From: Sodalis sp. Psp
GTDB taxonomy: Bacteria; Pseudomonadota; Gammaproteobacteria; Enterobacterales; Enterobacteriaceae
Length of the DNA stretch: 64,000 bases
NCBI GenBank assembly: GCA_024648745.1
Contig: JAHCVB010000001.1
Location: 372,001-436,000, forward strand
Direction: 5' to 3'
Shown here: positions 10,870-21,625 of the stretch, piece by piece
Layout of the letters: each line of letters starts with the position of its first letter
How positions within the stretch are numbered: position 1 is the stretch's first letter
Notes under the pieces: model-generated
Database searches by the model: none
What the model was told of the DNA's origin: nothing
What the model saw: the letters and a program-made list of their open reading frames with translations, nothing else
Translations under genes and position numbers: made by a program

Positions 10870-11130
10870 TTGTAATTATAAAAAAACTATCAAAGATGCC
10901 AACTGAGAAATGACTGCTGCGATCCGTACCGCTAGTAGCGTTTGTCTCTAAAGAGATCAACGTTGCCATTAGCGGACTTCTGTTTGCCATCTGGCAGCGG
11001 GCACGAAACATATCACTAGAAGGTTTGAATGGCCATAATTTGGCTGCAAGAAGATCTTCATGGCTTGGGAGCCACCATGCCACCAATGCACACGTCATGG
11101 TAAATTTCCGATTCGCGTCGGTGCGGTCCA
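10870..11130 (-). pseudogene. yigB: Probable yigB remnant (HAD phosphatase)
   Basis: Directly upstream of uvrD on the same strand, where yigB stands in E. coli. The best match is LWPFKPSSDMF to the GRSKPFSDMY block of YigB; the reading then continues to MANRSPLMATLISL, which resembles the C-terminal E.SRLASLTSL. The segment between them, including the GDD motif, appears lost. Evidence is thin and rests largely on position. Confidence 0.42.
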
Positions 11131-11139
11131 TAATACAGA

Positions 11140-11690
11140 CGTTGAAACCTTTCTGACTAAGGCCGAGCAGGGTGAGTGATGTTGCAGAAACTGCATTGAC
11201 TCACGTTTGGTTCTAGTGTAGTCATCACCTGGTCTACCAGTACATTATACCATCGAAATCACGCATAATAGAAGTTACAGGGGACCATAAAGTGCATTTC
11301 ATTTGTTTCACAAAACCTCACACAGCGCCAGCCGACGTGTCAGTTGAGTTAGATAGTAGCGACGTGGTGTCGATACCTAATAGTAATTGTTTACAGACTG
11401 TCGTATTTTTTGGAAAACAGCGGCGATGGTGTGGCACGGAAACACCATGTGCAAGATTTCTGCAGCTAATCCGATACAGTCGAGAAAGCTATACAGTGTA
11501 AACAACTACAGTGCTGGAGACTGGCTATTTTAGCTTTGGCCCTTTGCTACGTGCGGCCAAGCAAGGTACATATATCTAGTTTCCAGCTACCGTCGATGGC
11601 TTTACCTGAAGCTTTAATGGTTAATTGCTGTTATCCACCCTAAGATAGTACATAGTTGTTTGCGGTTACAGCGAAAAGTCAATACCAATT
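11140..11690 (-). pseudogene. xerC: xerC remnant (site-specific recombinase)
   Basis: Between the yigA and yigB remnants, the place of xerC in E. coli. On the minus strand around 11340-11500 one frame gives SFLDCIG, like SFFDWLV of XerC. A second frame gives GVSVPHHRRCFPKN followed by QLLLGIDTTSLL, matching GVSAP...R.LPKN...LLDID of the core domain linker. No HKLRHSFATHML catalytic block is readable and the length is about 60% of a xerC gene. XerC resolves chromosome dimers with XerD at dif; unless another copy exists this function is lost. Confidence 0.58.
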
Positions 11691-12394
11691 ATGCCTGACT
11701 TACTTGGAATTCTAATACGCCTGGTAGTAAGTGGTTCTGGTCACTACCATGTCCATCCCGGAAATACTGACTGTCGTGGCTGGTAAACATCAACATTCTA
11801 AAATTGTCCCTAATCCCTACAATAATATGGCGATAGGGCCTACTTGGCGTGCCTTGGGGTATCGTCGACAGTAATTCAGTGTCATTAAAGCTTACCGGGA
11901 TAATGATTGCATTGGCCGAGGCGCTAAATCCGCAAAGGATCGAAGGACTACGTGCTAGAGACAAATGAGTAAACCCTGATGACTCACCTAGTTGCTATCA
12001 TTGCCATATTATTATTGTTTACTGAACAAACGTATTTCCAATCTCGGACTGTGTACCCAGAGATGCACAGGGCGGTTAAGCAGTTCTTGCAGACAACAAG
12101 TTGTCGCCAGATCGGACTGTAACCGTAATAAGTGGTGGAACAACATCTCGTTGGTGCTTGTGTGTTCTTATCAGACGGGCGATGTCGTTTCTAGCTGTTG
12201 GAACGAGCGCACTGGCGTTCAGTTGCCATTCTAGAAACGATATACAACCTTGCGCCGGAATATGGCACCACCGTCATTCCCCCACAATGCAGGGGTTTCG
12301 AACAAAAAAGTCTGGATTTTATAATAGGTATTGTATCACTTTTTCTTCATCAGAAGCTTTTCATGTTGCCTGTCTGTCCGTCGATTTGATTCAT
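11689..12394 (-). pseudogene. yigA: yigA remnant (DUF484 protein)
   Basis: Starts with an ATG at 12394 that overlaps the dapF stop as ATGA, the arrangement of coupled genes. Near the start one frame reads VIQYLL, a stop in place of a glutamine codon, then NPDFFVRNPCIVGE, matching VVDYLLQNPDFFIRNARLVE of YigA. The C-terminal part survives as an open stretch (11689-11964) with RHIIVGIRDNFRMLMFTSHD and YFRDGHG, matching the ...GVVLFTSRD...YQQGQG region. Several stops and frameshifts lie between. A clear pseudogene. Confidence 0.8.
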
Positions 12395-13212
12395 AAATGA
12401 ATGAATCCGTCATAAATGTGGGTGGCCGGGCCAGTCATAAATAGAGGTTGACCTGGTCCAAGCCAACTGATTGTGAGTCGGCCGCCGGGTAGATCCACCT
12501 GTACCTGTTCTGCAAGTTGGCCTTGCTGGATCCCCACTGCGGCAGCGGCGCAAGCACCACTGCCGCAGGCCTGAGTTTCCCCAGCACCGCGCTCATACAC
12601 TCTCAATCGGATATGGTCTCGATTCAAGATCTGCATAAAACTAATATTGACTCGTTCTGGAAAGCGCTCATGGCTCTCCAGCAGCGGCCCAAGCGTCTTA
12701 ACCTGAGCAGTCTCTATATTCTCGACAGTGATCACACAGTGCGGATTGCCTATAGAAACTACACCGCACAATACCGCTTGTTCCGCCGCACGCATTATAT
12801 AAGTTTTCGCGCGCGTAGCACGAAACGGCACCTGCTGTGGGTCGAAGTTTGGCTCACCCATATTCACTCGCACCAGATCATCTTCAATGACAGTCAGAAC
12901 TACGCGACCAGCCCGAGTACTAACGTGGATGTCGCGTTTGTTAGTTAGATTCTTCATACGCACAAACCTGGCAAAACAACGGGCACCGTTGCCGCATTGT
13001 GCGACTTCTCCACCATCAGCATTAAAAATACGATAGTGAAAATCCAGTTCCGGATCATAAGGCGGTTCCACAACCAGCAATTGATCAAACCCAACTCCAC
13101 AATGCCGGTCCGATAATCTCCGGATTACTTCGGATGAAAAGTAAACATTTTGCGTCACAGCATCCACAACCATAAAGTCGTTACCCAGGCCGTGCATTTT
13201 GGAGAACTGCAT
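12391..13212 (-). CDS. dapF: Diaminopimelate epimerase
   Basis: Converts LL- to meso-diaminopimelate, the precursor of lysine and of peptidoglycan cross-links. 273 residues from the ATG at 13212 ([13 protein letters not shown], the family start); an 11-codon upstream extension is not used. The two catalytic cysteines are C73 in AQCGNGARC and C216 in QACGSGACA. The frame is intact, with a one-residue deletion near [10 protein letters not shown] relative to E. coli. The stop overlaps the start of the dead yigA gene. Upstream lptM is frameshifted. Together with asd it shows that the DAP branch is under selection. Confidence 0.96.
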   Translation of the reverse strand: MQFSKMHGLGNDFMVVDAVTQNVYFSSEVIRRLSDRHCGVGFDQLLVVEPPYDPELDFHYRIFNADGGEVAQCGNGARCFARFVRMKNLTNKRDIHVSTRAGRVVLTVIEDDLVRVNMGEPNFDPQQVPFRATRAKTYIMRAAEQAVLCGVVSIGNPHCVITVENIETAQVKTLGPLLESHERFPERVNISFMQILNRDHIRLRVYERGAGETQACGSGACAAAAVGIQQGQLAEQVQVDLPGGRLTISWLGPGQPLFMTGPATHIYDGFIHL

Positions 13213-13248
13213 AATCCTAACCCTTCGAGTAGCCAAATAGCACATTTA

Positions 13249-13433
13249 CTAAAAAAGCGACTTGTTACAATTACAAATATTTGATACCAGCAGCATAGTA
13301 GTCAGCTGGTGATGTTGATCCACGCTATTATTTACTGGTGGCACTGGGGAAAAACAAAGAGAGCCTCTTAAACTACAGCCGTAAAATCCTAATAATATTA
13401 GTTACAACGCTGCACGTATAATTTTCTTGTCAT
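13249..13433 (-). pseudogene. lptM: lptM (yifL) remnant, small lipoprotein
   Basis: Small frame directly upstream of dapF, the position of lptM/yifL. After an ATG at 13433 (MTRKLYV) a frameshift is needed to reach LGFYGCSLRGSLCFSPVPP, which matches the lipobox and following LTGCGLKGPLYFPPAD, and then an open frame runs to TAG at 13251-13249. The total of about 61 codons is close to the family's 67. LptM assists maturation of the LptDE translocon. With the frameshift it is probably dead. Confidence 0.55.
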
Positions 13434-13539
13434 TTTACTGTTACCTGTCTTATCACCTCAGTTGTGCTCTAAAAGCAATAACAACTGCTGTCTAATAACT
13501 AATAGACAGTGAATGCAAGACCAGCGATTAGTAAATTAC

Positions 13540-14400
13540 TACGCGCTTTTGCGGCAGAAACGCATTCTATTTCCAAGCGACGTCATACATAAATTGGAGA
13601 GCACAGTGAACCAATAAAGCCATAGCCGCAGGTGAAAAGATCTGTAGAAGAAAGAATAGAAATAGCTGACACCTCGCGTACTAGCTCTACTTTTCTGCCC
13701 TGTAGTAGACATCCAACTAGTGTCGTCGACACTGTAGGTATGAAAACCACAATCGTCAGTGGTGTTTCCGAAAAAAATTAGTAATATCTTCAACTAACGA
13801 AGCTGTCCACTGTCAGCGGCAGATGACTTACTCGATCTTTATCTGAAGTAGCCCGTGTAATTCGTTGTTAGAAATAACGCCATAAAATTCTACTACGTTC
13901 TCCAGATTCTGCGCCAAGATGATCAGGCGTTAGAAAAATACCTCCTATGCCACTCCACTACATGCACCTCCCTGAATCTCATCGGATTCTTCCGATGGAT
14001 TATGAAGAGGCGTAATTCGATGTATTTGGAAACTAGTCGTTGCATGTGAGTGTGTATAAAGCTCGTGCAAATGCTGGCTGTAACAGAATACTTCCACCAT
14101 ATCCGGTAGTACGATGTCCTAACGTATTTACCGAGAATGATTTTAACTTCTGTATCGCTTGCTTGCCATCTAAAGTTTAGGGTACACACTTCGTTACACG
14201 GGCTGCGGTAAAAAAGTCAATGCTACCTCACCAACCACTGAAGTTGGGGTGATAATCGAATCTATCGACTTCGGCCGATTGTACAAACACCAGCCAATGA
14301 GATTATTTCGACCACAAGGGAACGCGAATAAACGTCAGACGTAGCCCTGATGAATGTTGAACAAGATCTGTGAATTAAAGTCACCTTGCACAACATCTCG
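13540..14400 (-). pseudogene. cyaA: cyaA 3' half, degraded regulatory domain
   Basis: Continuation of adenylate cyclase after its frameshift. Readable pieces in shifting frames on the minus strand: [13 protein letters not shown] then CKVTLIH just past the break, LVSKYIELRL near 14030 (family LVSECIELRL), FGNTTDDCGFHTYSVDDT near 13760 (FFEETQDENGFNIYILDES), and a tail resembling RFYSSSHDRFTYGSSF near 13650. The order is colinear with E. coli CyaA, but about 400 bases are missing and stops are frequent. This half binds the glucose-PTS signal in E. coli. Confidence 0.78.
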
Positions 14401-15652
14401 AAGGCGGCGTACAGCTTGCGGGTGAGCACACTGATAAATTATTGTGGTAAGCAAACCGGATCAGATTTTGGTAACTCTGCATCATGGCATCCAGCAACTC
14501 GTTGTACGCTTCTCGCATTTGGCTGCTCTTCCAATTGGCACGATTGTCTAGCATACTCAGTCGCGCCTCATCCCAGCTCCAGTTCTTCACCAGCTGTGTC
14601 AGAATCTCCCGCTGCCAAGGAATGCCAGCTGGATCCTTTGACAGTTTTTCGCAGACCTTCAGATAGAAGCAGCGACGCACCATATCCAGACGCGTCATAT
14701 CGTTAATTTGAGTCAGGTAATAGGTCACCCGATGCAGCATCATGCAGTAAGAATCGAGGCCAAAAGAAATGATTTTACCGTCATGTAACCGCTGCTTAAT
14801 ACTCATTGCCAGCAATTCTGTTTGGGGATATTGCCAGAAATACGCCTCTAGTAGCAGTGTTTTCAACACCGCCTTGTAAGGGGAGTTGATACTTTTACAC
14901 AACTGCCATAGGCTAGCGTCGAAATATTCTTCCGCGGACAAGGTGCCAAGGCCTCCCAAATCTAGCCACTCATTTGGCACCAACACGCCACGGGCATATA
15001 AAGACAAAACATATTCATCGTAGTTCGCTTCTTCTTCACAGGGTACCATATTCCACAGAGTACGCTTACCACCCATACGCACAGCAGTGCGATAGAATTC
15101 ATCCAGCAGTAGAATGTGCTGGGTCGAACCGCAATCTTCGTCCTCCAGACTACCGCTTTCGTTATGGCGGAAACGGTTTTCATCGATCAGAAAAAAATTG
15201 ACATCCACACCCTGGTGTGTTGCCCATTGCTCGAGTAGATAACATTTTCTCTTTAGCTGAGCGCGCTCTTCATTATTTAGCCAGGACTGGTGGCACACCC
15301 AAATATCGAGATCGGAATTAGCGTTTTGGCCAACGGAGGAGGTGCTACCCATAGAGTAAACACCGGCAATCGGTTGTTCAGCATTATCCGGCGGCCCCAG
15401 CAGTACGTTCACCTGCCAGCCGATGTTGTTGAGCCAGGCACGCTGGAATTCATCAGGCGCGAAGAAACAGATGCCATGGGGAACATTACCGTCCAGGTAG
15501 CCCGGAAGCATGGGATGATGAAAATGCAACAAGATTGGCAGCAGACTGTATACGTATTGAAAATCTGGCCTCATGGCCGATAATGCCCGATCCACCCGAA
15601 ATTGGTTGATTGCATCCAGTCTCTTTTTCAGTGTCTCGATATAGAAGTGCAA
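14381..15652 (-). CDS. cyaA: Truncated adenylate cyclase (N-terminal catalytic half)
   Basis: 423 uninterrupted codons matching residues 1 to about 405 of the 848-residue class I adenylate cyclase that makes cAMP from ATP. It starts at TTG (15652), the same weak start codon used in E. coli cyaA, with AGGCGAGA upstream. The nucleotidyl-transferase motif GSTSS is at 102-106, with the metal-binding D114 and D116 in SDLDIWV. After NNLSV a small out-of-frame deletion leads to an 18-residue missense tail. The rest of the gene survives only as debris (13540-14400). The family's catalytic activity resides in the N-terminal half, so a shortened, glucose-insensitive enzyme is conceivable; decay simply not yet having reached the 5' half is the alternative. 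Divergent from hemC. Confidence 0.85.
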   Translation of the reverse strand: MHFYIETLKKRLDAINQFRVDRALSAMRPDFQYVYSLLPILLHFHHPMLPGYLDGNVPHGICFFAPDEFQRAWLNNIGWQVNVLLGPPDNAEQPIAGVYSMGSTSSVGQNANSDLDIWVCHQSWLNNEERAQLKRKCYLLEQWATHQGVDVNFFLIDENRFRHNESGSLEDEDCGSTQHILLLDEFYRTAVRMGGKRTLWNMVPCEEEANYDEYVLSLYARGVLVPNEWLDLGGLGTLSAEEYFDASLWQLCKSINSPYKAVLKTLLLEAYFWQYPQTELLAMSIKQRLHDGKIISFGLDSYCMMLHRVTYYLTQINDMTRLDMVRRCFYLKVCEKLSKDPAGIPWQREILTQLVKNWSWDEARLSMLDNRANWKSSQMREAYNELLDAMMQSYQNLIRFAYHNNLSVCSPASCTPPSRCCAR

Positions 15653-15908
15653 GACGTCTCGCCTGATTTTTCTGATGTTGAAAAACTCCGTTCTCTATTC
15701 TACTGGCAACAATTAAGTTGCTGTCTGGAAAATTCTAGAAATGTAGTCAATTTAACATCTTGCCAATTAACTGTAAAGAAAGTTAAGCTACTAGTACTTT
15801 TTCCAACGGGAACATACTTGATTCTTTTTTCTAGTCCCGATCTTCCACGCTGAAAGCTGACAGTTCTTCACTATCAGTGTATGATAATAAGCAAATGTTA
15901 AATCAGTA

Positions 15909-16856
15909 ATGACTATTCAAGATAACCTTATCAGAATCGCCACCCGGAAAAGTCCGCTTGCCCTTTGGCAAGCCAGCTACGTGCGTGATAAATTATTACA
16001 CTACCATCCATGTCTACAGGTAAATCTAGTGCCTATGGTGACCCGTGGTGACATTCTCTTTGATACCCCATTGGCAAATATTGGGGGGAAAGGGTTATTT
16101 ATTAAAGAATTAGAAATGGCCCTTCTGGAGCATCGTGCTGACATCGCAGTTCATTCAATGAAGGATGTCACGGTGTCTTTCCCCGATGGGCTGGGACTGG
16201 CGGTGCTATGCGAACGTGACGATCCTCGCGATGCCTTTATTAGCCCGCGCTACGCTAGTATTGACGCCTTACCGCCAAGTGCAGTAGTGGGCACTTCCAG
16301 TCTGCGCCGTCAGTGTCAGCTGCGCGAGCGCCGCCCAGATCTAGTGGTGCGCGATCTACGCGGCAATGTCGATACGCGATTGGCAAAACTCGATGACGGT
16401 GACTTAGATGCAGTGATCTTGGCGGTAGCCGGCCTAAAACGACTGGGGATGACAGAGCCCATTCGCATGGCTATTGATCCGGCAGACTTTCTGCCGGCGG
16501 TAGGACAAGGGGCAGTCGGCATCGAGTGCCGACTGGACGATTCACGTATCTTGGCACTGTTAGCACCTTTACATCATCAGGAAACTGCCCTACGAGTAAG
16601 CGCTGAACGCGCCATGAATGCCCACCTACAGGTCGGATGCAAGCTGCCTATCGGCAGCTATGCGGTACTCGACGGCGACGAAGTATGGCTGCGCGCTCTA
16701 GTGGGCTCGTTGGATGGATCCATCGTAATCCGTAGCGAAGGACGGGCGCCTCTATCTCAGACAGAACAGCTCGGTTTGCGTCTGGCGGACGATCTATTAG
16801 ATCAGGGAGCTCGATCCATTCTGGCCAGCATTTATCAGGATACCCCTTTGCAATGA
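15909..16856 (+). CDS. hemC: Porphobilinogen deaminase (hydroxymethylbilane synthase)
   Basis: Polymerises four porphobilinogen units into hydroxymethylbilane on the path to haem and sirohaem. 315 residues (E. coli 313). Visible are [14 protein letters not shown] at the N-terminus, [11 protein letters not shown], the catalytic aspartate in AVHSMKDV, the SSLRRQCQL substrate-binding arginines and the dipyrromethane cofactor cysteine C244 in [10 protein letters not shown]. It overlaps hemD by four bases (ATGA), so the two are translationally coupled. It stands divergent from cyaA, as in E. coli; the 256-base spacer must hold both promoters. Confidence 0.97.
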   Translation: MTIQDNLIRIATRKSPLALWQASYVRDKLLHYHPCLQVNLVPMVTRGDILFDTPLANIGGKGLFIKELEMALLEHRADIAVHSMKDVTVSFPDGLGLAVLCERDDPRDAFISPRYASIDALPPSAVVGTSSLRRQCQLRERRPDLVVRDLRGNVDTRLAKLDDGDLDAVILAVAGLKRLGMTEPIRMAIDPADFLPAVGQGAVGIECRLDDSRILALLAPLHHQETALRVSAERAMNAHLQVGCKLPIGSYAVLDGDEVWLRALVGSLDGSIVIRSEGRAPLSQTEQLGLRLADDLLDQGARSILASIYQDTPLQ

Positions 16857-17596
16857 GTATTCTGGTCACCAGACCATCACCCGCAGGAGAACAGTTGGTA
16901 AATAAGCTGCGTGCCTGTGGTAAATCTGCCTGGCATTTGCCGTTAATCAACTTTATGCCCGGAAACGATCTGCCATTCTTAGTTGAACGCCTTACAACCC
17001 TTTCCGACGGGGATTTGCTGTTTATTGTCTCTCAGCATGCTGTTAATTATGCCCACCTTTGGCTGATCCAGCAAGGTATCTCCTGGCCTGCAAGGCTACA
17101 GTATTATGCAGTGGGCCATACCACTGGTCTACGACTACGTAGTCTGAGCGTGTTACCAGTCCGCTACCCTAAGGAAGGGGAAACCAGTGAAGATTTGTTG
17201 CGCCTGCCGGCACTGGCAAACATCGATGGCAAGCGGGCGTTGATCTTGCGTGGCAACGGTGGACGCGAAGTGTTGGCACACACCCTACACCAGCGAGGAG
17301 TACAAACGATCTATTGTGAATGCTACCGCCGCTGCCCAATACATTATAATAGCGAAGAACAGGAACGCCGGATGAGGACTTTAGGCATCGATACACTGGT
17401 AATTACCAGTGGCGAAATGTTACAACAATTTTATACTTCCATGCCTAAATACTATCGTCATTCCTGCTTGATGCAATGTCGACTGATAGTGGTTAGCGAA
17501 CGTTTAGCTATGCTTGCCCGCTTATTGGGCTGGTCAGATATCATCGTAGCAAATGCAGCAGACAACGATGCTTTGATGCGCGTATTACTACAATGA
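16853..17596 (+). CDS. hemD: Uroporphyrinogen-III synthase
   Basis: Cyclises hydroxymethylbilane to uroporphyrinogen III. 247 residues (E. coli 246), starting inside the hemC stop. The family is poorly conserved in sequence, but [14 protein letters not shown] at the start, [35 protein letters not shown] and [13 protein letters not shown] are the usual landmarks. It is intact, unlike the genes beyond it: hemX and hemY, which follow in E. coli, could not be found. Confidence 0.93.
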   Translation: MSILVTRPSPAGEQLVNKLRACGKSAWHLPLINFMPGNDLPFLVERLTTLSDGDLLFIVSQHAVNYAHLWLIQQGISWPARLQYYAVGHTTGLRLRSLSVLPVRYPKEGETSEDLLRLPALANIDGKRALILRGNGGREVLAHTLHQRGVQTIYCECYRRCPIHYNSEEQERRMRTLGIDTLVITSGEMLQQFYTSMPKYYRHSCLMQCRLIVVSERLAMLARLLGWSDIIVANAADNDALMRVLLQ

Positions 17597-19229
17597 CGAA
17601 CACATTACACTTCTATAATCTTCTAGAATAACATAACTAGAAAGACAGATAGTCTACATACTTTGATTTCAATCTACCTATGTTAACTCAAATCCCCAGC
17701 CTCTTTACATGAATACACTGATTTTAAACCAGATAGCATAGAATATCGCTCAGCATCATAAGCATAAGTTATTTTCTGCATAGAGATACGGACATACTCT
17801 GTTAGGTGCCATGAATAAGATAAACTTAAATCCACCTATTATCCTCACAATTAGAGAATCTAGGTATACTTATCATTATGAGTGTAATTAACATTTGCTA
17901 TGCCTCTCATTTCTCTAACGCAACACGCATGATACCCATTGATAACTAAGAGATATGATAAAATATATAATTATCAATTAGTTAACAGTTACTGACTATC
18001 TCTAGCTACACAATTATCCCAAAAAAACAGTTAATGGTATGTTTATGCTGATATTTCTTGGTTGTTTTATCATTTTAATATACTGGATATAATAAATAAT
18101 TTTTAATAAAATTTATTTAAATAAAATATGTTATTTATAAATAATATAGTGTATTAGTGTTAAGTAAAATAAATATGTATTATCTTATTTATTGTAATAA
18201 TGTTAATCATATTTGATGACTAACAGACTGTTTTTAATAAATATCTATATAATATTATTATAAATATAATTTTGAGAAATATTTATTACATACTATTCTG
18301 GCATAAACGTAACGTAACCAATAACAATAAGTTAACCAATGTCAGCCTGATTAATTTTAACGTATAGCTTATAATATGTACGCGACATTAATAACCAACC
18401 ATATCATAACGGTACTTTCCTGCTTGTCGCGGTATGCAACTCTTGGTAGGGTTACGACAGGCCTAATTGTTTCCAGATGGTGGCGTTCAGCATCTGGAAC
18501 AGTGCAGAACAGCGGGTTTGTGTGAAATGCCAGATAAAGTGACTACGTGCCATCTCACTGCGACGTTGAAACAAAGATTAATCAACATAGCACATAGGTG
18601 GACCAGATTGCCTGACGTATCCTATAATTCTCCACAGTTTTTTTGTTTGAACATCTCTTTTCATCGGTGAACACATATAATTATCCAATTTTAACATGGA
18701 TAATCCATTAAGATGATTTAGTACAGGTTAGTGCATAATTTTAAGATTTTCCAGACATGCTTTTCGATGCCTGTCGCCAGGCTGATGTTCTACCGATAGG
18801 TAGGTCCAGGTGTGGTTAAGTTTGGTATATACCTACAATACACAATCGGTGTCTCCAGAGGAGACGTCGTACCATTGGCATTTGAGTTTTGTAATACTCT
18901 ATCTGGTTGGCACTGCCGAAATCCTGGAGAATGATCAGTCGCTGCCAAAGTACAACCGGCATCAGTTTGCGCTCTGGAGGTTAAGCGGCGATGCAATATC
19001 ACCGTATTTACAACTAGGCAGAAAATGTGGTGGTGAAATACCAGTCACGCACAAGTTATGCTAGATTATTAGGATAGGAATTTCTGGCGCTAACAATGTT
19101 CGGTAGGCAATTAGAAAGTAAAATAATACCGTAACAAGGTAAAAAGCAAAACGGAAGTTTAACTTTCTCACCGGTAAAGGCTCCGAACGTGTATACCACT
19201 CTGTCTCTTCGTTTAATAAAGGTTGTTTT
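17597..19229. other. Silent 1.6-kb stretch with AT-rich core
   Basis: hemX and hemY would be expected after hemD but no trace is readable. Positions about 17,940-18,310 are extremely AT-rich (runs such as ATAAATATCTATATAATATT), unlike the surrounding genes. Several short frames at 18,467-19,064 overlap on both strands and resemble nothing known. The last part must hold the promoter of the dehydrogenase gene. Confidence 0.5.
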
Positions 19230-20501
19230 ATGAGTTCTCTTTCCTATGTTTCCACTAATAACAACTCTGCATGGGCTACTTTTCTTTCTCAAGTGGAACG
19301 TGTGCTACCCTATTTAGGCGATCTAGCTCTTTTAGCCGACACCCTACGACACCCCAAACGAGCTCTGATTGTTGATGTTCCTTTAGAAATGGATAACGGC
19401 ACTATCCGTCATTTTGAGGGATTTCGAGTGCAGCATAATTTATCGCGCGGACCAGGAAAAGGTGGAGTGCGTTTTCATCCCAATGTAACTCTGGAAGAAG
19501 TCATGGCCCTGTCAGCGTGGATGACAGTGAAAAGCGCAGCTCTCAACCTACCCTTCGGCGGCGCAAAAGGGGGCATCCGAGTCGATCCACGCGAATTATC
19601 AGAAAAAGAATTAGAACGCCTGACGAGACGTTACACCAACGAAATCAGTACTATTATTGGCCCTCAGCAGGATATTCCGGCGCCGGATGTTGGCACCAAT
19701 GCGCAAATTATGGCGTGGATGATGGATACCTATTCCATGAATACCGGCACGACTTCTACCGGCGTCGTGACTGGAAAGCCGATCTATTTAGGCGGCTCCC
19801 TCGGTCGAGTAAACGCCACTGGACGTGGGGTGTTTGTCACTGGTAGCAGAGTGGCGGAGCAAATCGGCTTAACGGTGCAAAACTGCCTCTTGGCGATACA
19901 AGGATTTGGTAATGTCGGCAGTGTCGCCACCGGTTTGTTCCACCGAGCAGGCGCTCGGGTAGTATCGGTGCAAGATCACAGCGCGACGTTGTTTGATGCC
20001 AGCGGGCTGGATATTCCAGCACTGGCTGACTATCAGCGGCAACATGGATTTATCGCTGGCTTCCCTTCCGCTATACAGTTAAAAGAAGAAGAATTTTGGC
20101 ACCAGGAGTACGATATCTTCCTACTTGCTGCGTTGGAAGGGGTGATAACTCCTGAGCGCGCACGTTCGTTACAGTGCCGCCTAGTGCTGGAGGGAGCTAA
20201 TGGACCGACATTGCCCGGCGCGGATGATATTCTACACCAGCGCAAGATAACGGTAGTACCGGACGTGATCTGTAATGCAGGCGGCGTGACAGTAAGTTAC
20301 TTTGAATGGGTACAAGATTTCTCCAGTTTCTTCTGGAGCGAATCGGAGATAAATGACCAGTTAGACCGGATCATGCGTGAGGCACTAGAAGTGGTTTGGC
20401 AGAAAGCGGAAACGCTAGATGTCACACTACGCACTGCCGCTTACGCCGTGGCCTGTGAGCGGATATTAACGGCTTGCCGTGAGCGAGGACTATACCCGTA
20501 A
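19230..20501 (+). CDS. Glu/Leu/Phe/Val dehydrogenase family, probable glutamate dehydrogenase
   Basis: 423 residues of the small hexameric type, probably interconverting glutamate and 2-oxoglutarate plus ammonia. It differs from the 447-residue E. coli GdhA subfamily. Visible are [20 protein letters not shown], the catalytic lysine region [11 protein letters not shown] (K113), [10 protein letters not shown], the Rossmann motif GFGNVGS near residue 225, and [12 protein letters not shown] near the C-terminus. An AAAGG sits a few bases upstream of the ATG. It is flanked by more than 1 kb of eroded DNA on each side, so its survival suggests a real role in nitrogen assimilation or glutamate breakdown. 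Coenzyme preference cannot be told from the sequence. Confidence 0.9.
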   Translation: MSSLSYVSTNNNSAWATFLSQVERVLPYLGDLALLADTLRHPKRALIVDVPLEMDNGTIRHFEGFRVQHNLSRGPGKGGVRFHPNVTLEEVMALSAWMTVKSAALNLPFGGAKGGIRVDPRELSEKELERLTRRYTNEISTIIGPQQDIPAPDVGTNAQIMAWMMDTYSMNTGTTSTGVVTGKPIYLGGSLGRVNATGRGVFVTGSRVAEQIGLTVQNCLLAIQGFGNVGSVATGLFHRAGARVVSVQDHSATLFDASGLDIPALADYQRQHGFIAGFPSAIQLKEEEFWHQEYDIFLLAALEGVITPERARSLQCRLVLEGANGPTLPGADDILHQRKITVVPDVICNAGGVTVSYFEWVQDFSSFFWSESEINDQLDRIMREALEVVWQKAETLDVTLRTAAYAVACERILTACRERGLYP

Positions 20502-21552
20502 GTCTCAGTTCTTTAAGCAGTCCCCATACCTTTTACTTGAGGTCCACAGTTACAACAGGTAATAAATAAAGTGGCCTGTCTCCTCATTTATTATCCATGT
20601 ATGCTTGGTGAGGTGTGTACTTATGGCAACTAGCCGCACTAACAGTCTGTTTTGGCATGTAAGGAAAAGAAAGGTGTAGGTGCTAGATCTCGTTCTCTGG
20701 TTAGACCTTAGCAATTACTATTGTTGTCACTGACGACGACTTCATTCGTCAGAAGTGGCGGCCACTCACATACCGATGTGGTGCTGGATATACACTAGGA
20801 TGACATTTATTATTTATGTTGTTAGTATAAAATACTACTTGGAAAATATATAGTTGAAAAAATAACGCTGCATTCTAACTATTGTCATCGCAGTGACGCA
20901 GATAATGGTTAGGTCGGAAGCGAGTAAGCCAGTGTGAGCTAAAGTTTTATTCCAGAATATTGTCGTCACATCAGTTACGACACATATTGACTGTAGACCT
21001 CAGTCGTGTGCATTGAGCATAATCAATCATAGAACTTCACCCTGCAGATGCAAGATAGTAACATGTCGATGAAAGCAATCACTTAATATTCACTATTGTA
21101 GCACCCAGCCTTCCGACATCACTCTGTACACAGCTGATCTAGGAGGAGCATTTACTCAAATAGATTCTTAGGTGGCTTACATCAACAATGTAATCACCTT
21201 CTTTAACCGACAGCAGCCAGTTTAGTCTGGTCGCGTGAGTTTTGATCAATACCCAAAACTGCATACTCGCAACCCGTTTAAGGATGGATCGGCTACGAAA
21301 ATAACCTAAGATTGCTGTTTATTTAAGGCGGTACAGGTTTATTTACCAGGTTAAGGAGGTACGCGATTAGAGTAAGAAAGATAACAGTGTATACCGAGTG
21401 AAAAGTTCATCGTGTATATGGGGCTTATCTTTAGCCGCAAAACGCAAAAACTGTGCTACGCTGCTGCAGCTAGCTTTGAGCACTTACTTATTGACTTTTT
21501 ACCGATTTTGCATAACGTGTTCACCGGACGTGATTCTTGTAGGGTTCCATTA
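20502..21552. other. Silent stretch before tRNA-Thr
   Basis: About 1 kb with no frame over 60 codons that looks coding, no recognisable remnant and no clear terminator after the dehydrogenase gene. Confidence 0.5.
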
Positions 21553-21625
21553 GCCGATATAGCTCAGTTGGTAGAGCAGCGCATTCGTAATGCGAAGGTC
21601 GTAGGTTCGACTCCTATTGTCGGCA
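21553..21625 (+). tRNA. thrW: tRNA-Thr (CGT anticodon)
   Basis: Complete cloverleaf: acceptor GCCGATA paired with TGTCGGC, D loop AGCTCAGTTGGTAGAGC, anticodon CGT in ATTCGTAAT, T loop GTTCGACTC. The body is nearly identical to E. coli thrW. The discriminator A is followed by TCA instead of the CCA that E. coli encodes, so the 3' end must be made by tRNA nucleotidyltransferase. Confidence 0.95.

Noticed and set aside
11040..11190. Minus-strand run LLGLSQKGFNVCIMDR resembling an FAD/NAD-binding oxidoreductase start (DadA-like)
   Set aside because: Lacks the GxGxxG glycines, lies where yigB/xerC debris is expected, and the following sequence does not fit an oxidoreductase.
12517..12948. 143-codon plus-strand frame within dapF
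   Set aside because: Antisense shadow of the conserved dapF gene.
17940..18310. AT-rich block as a replication origin
   Set aside because: No recognisable cluster of DnaA boxes and no gidA/mioC or dnaA/dnaN neighbours.
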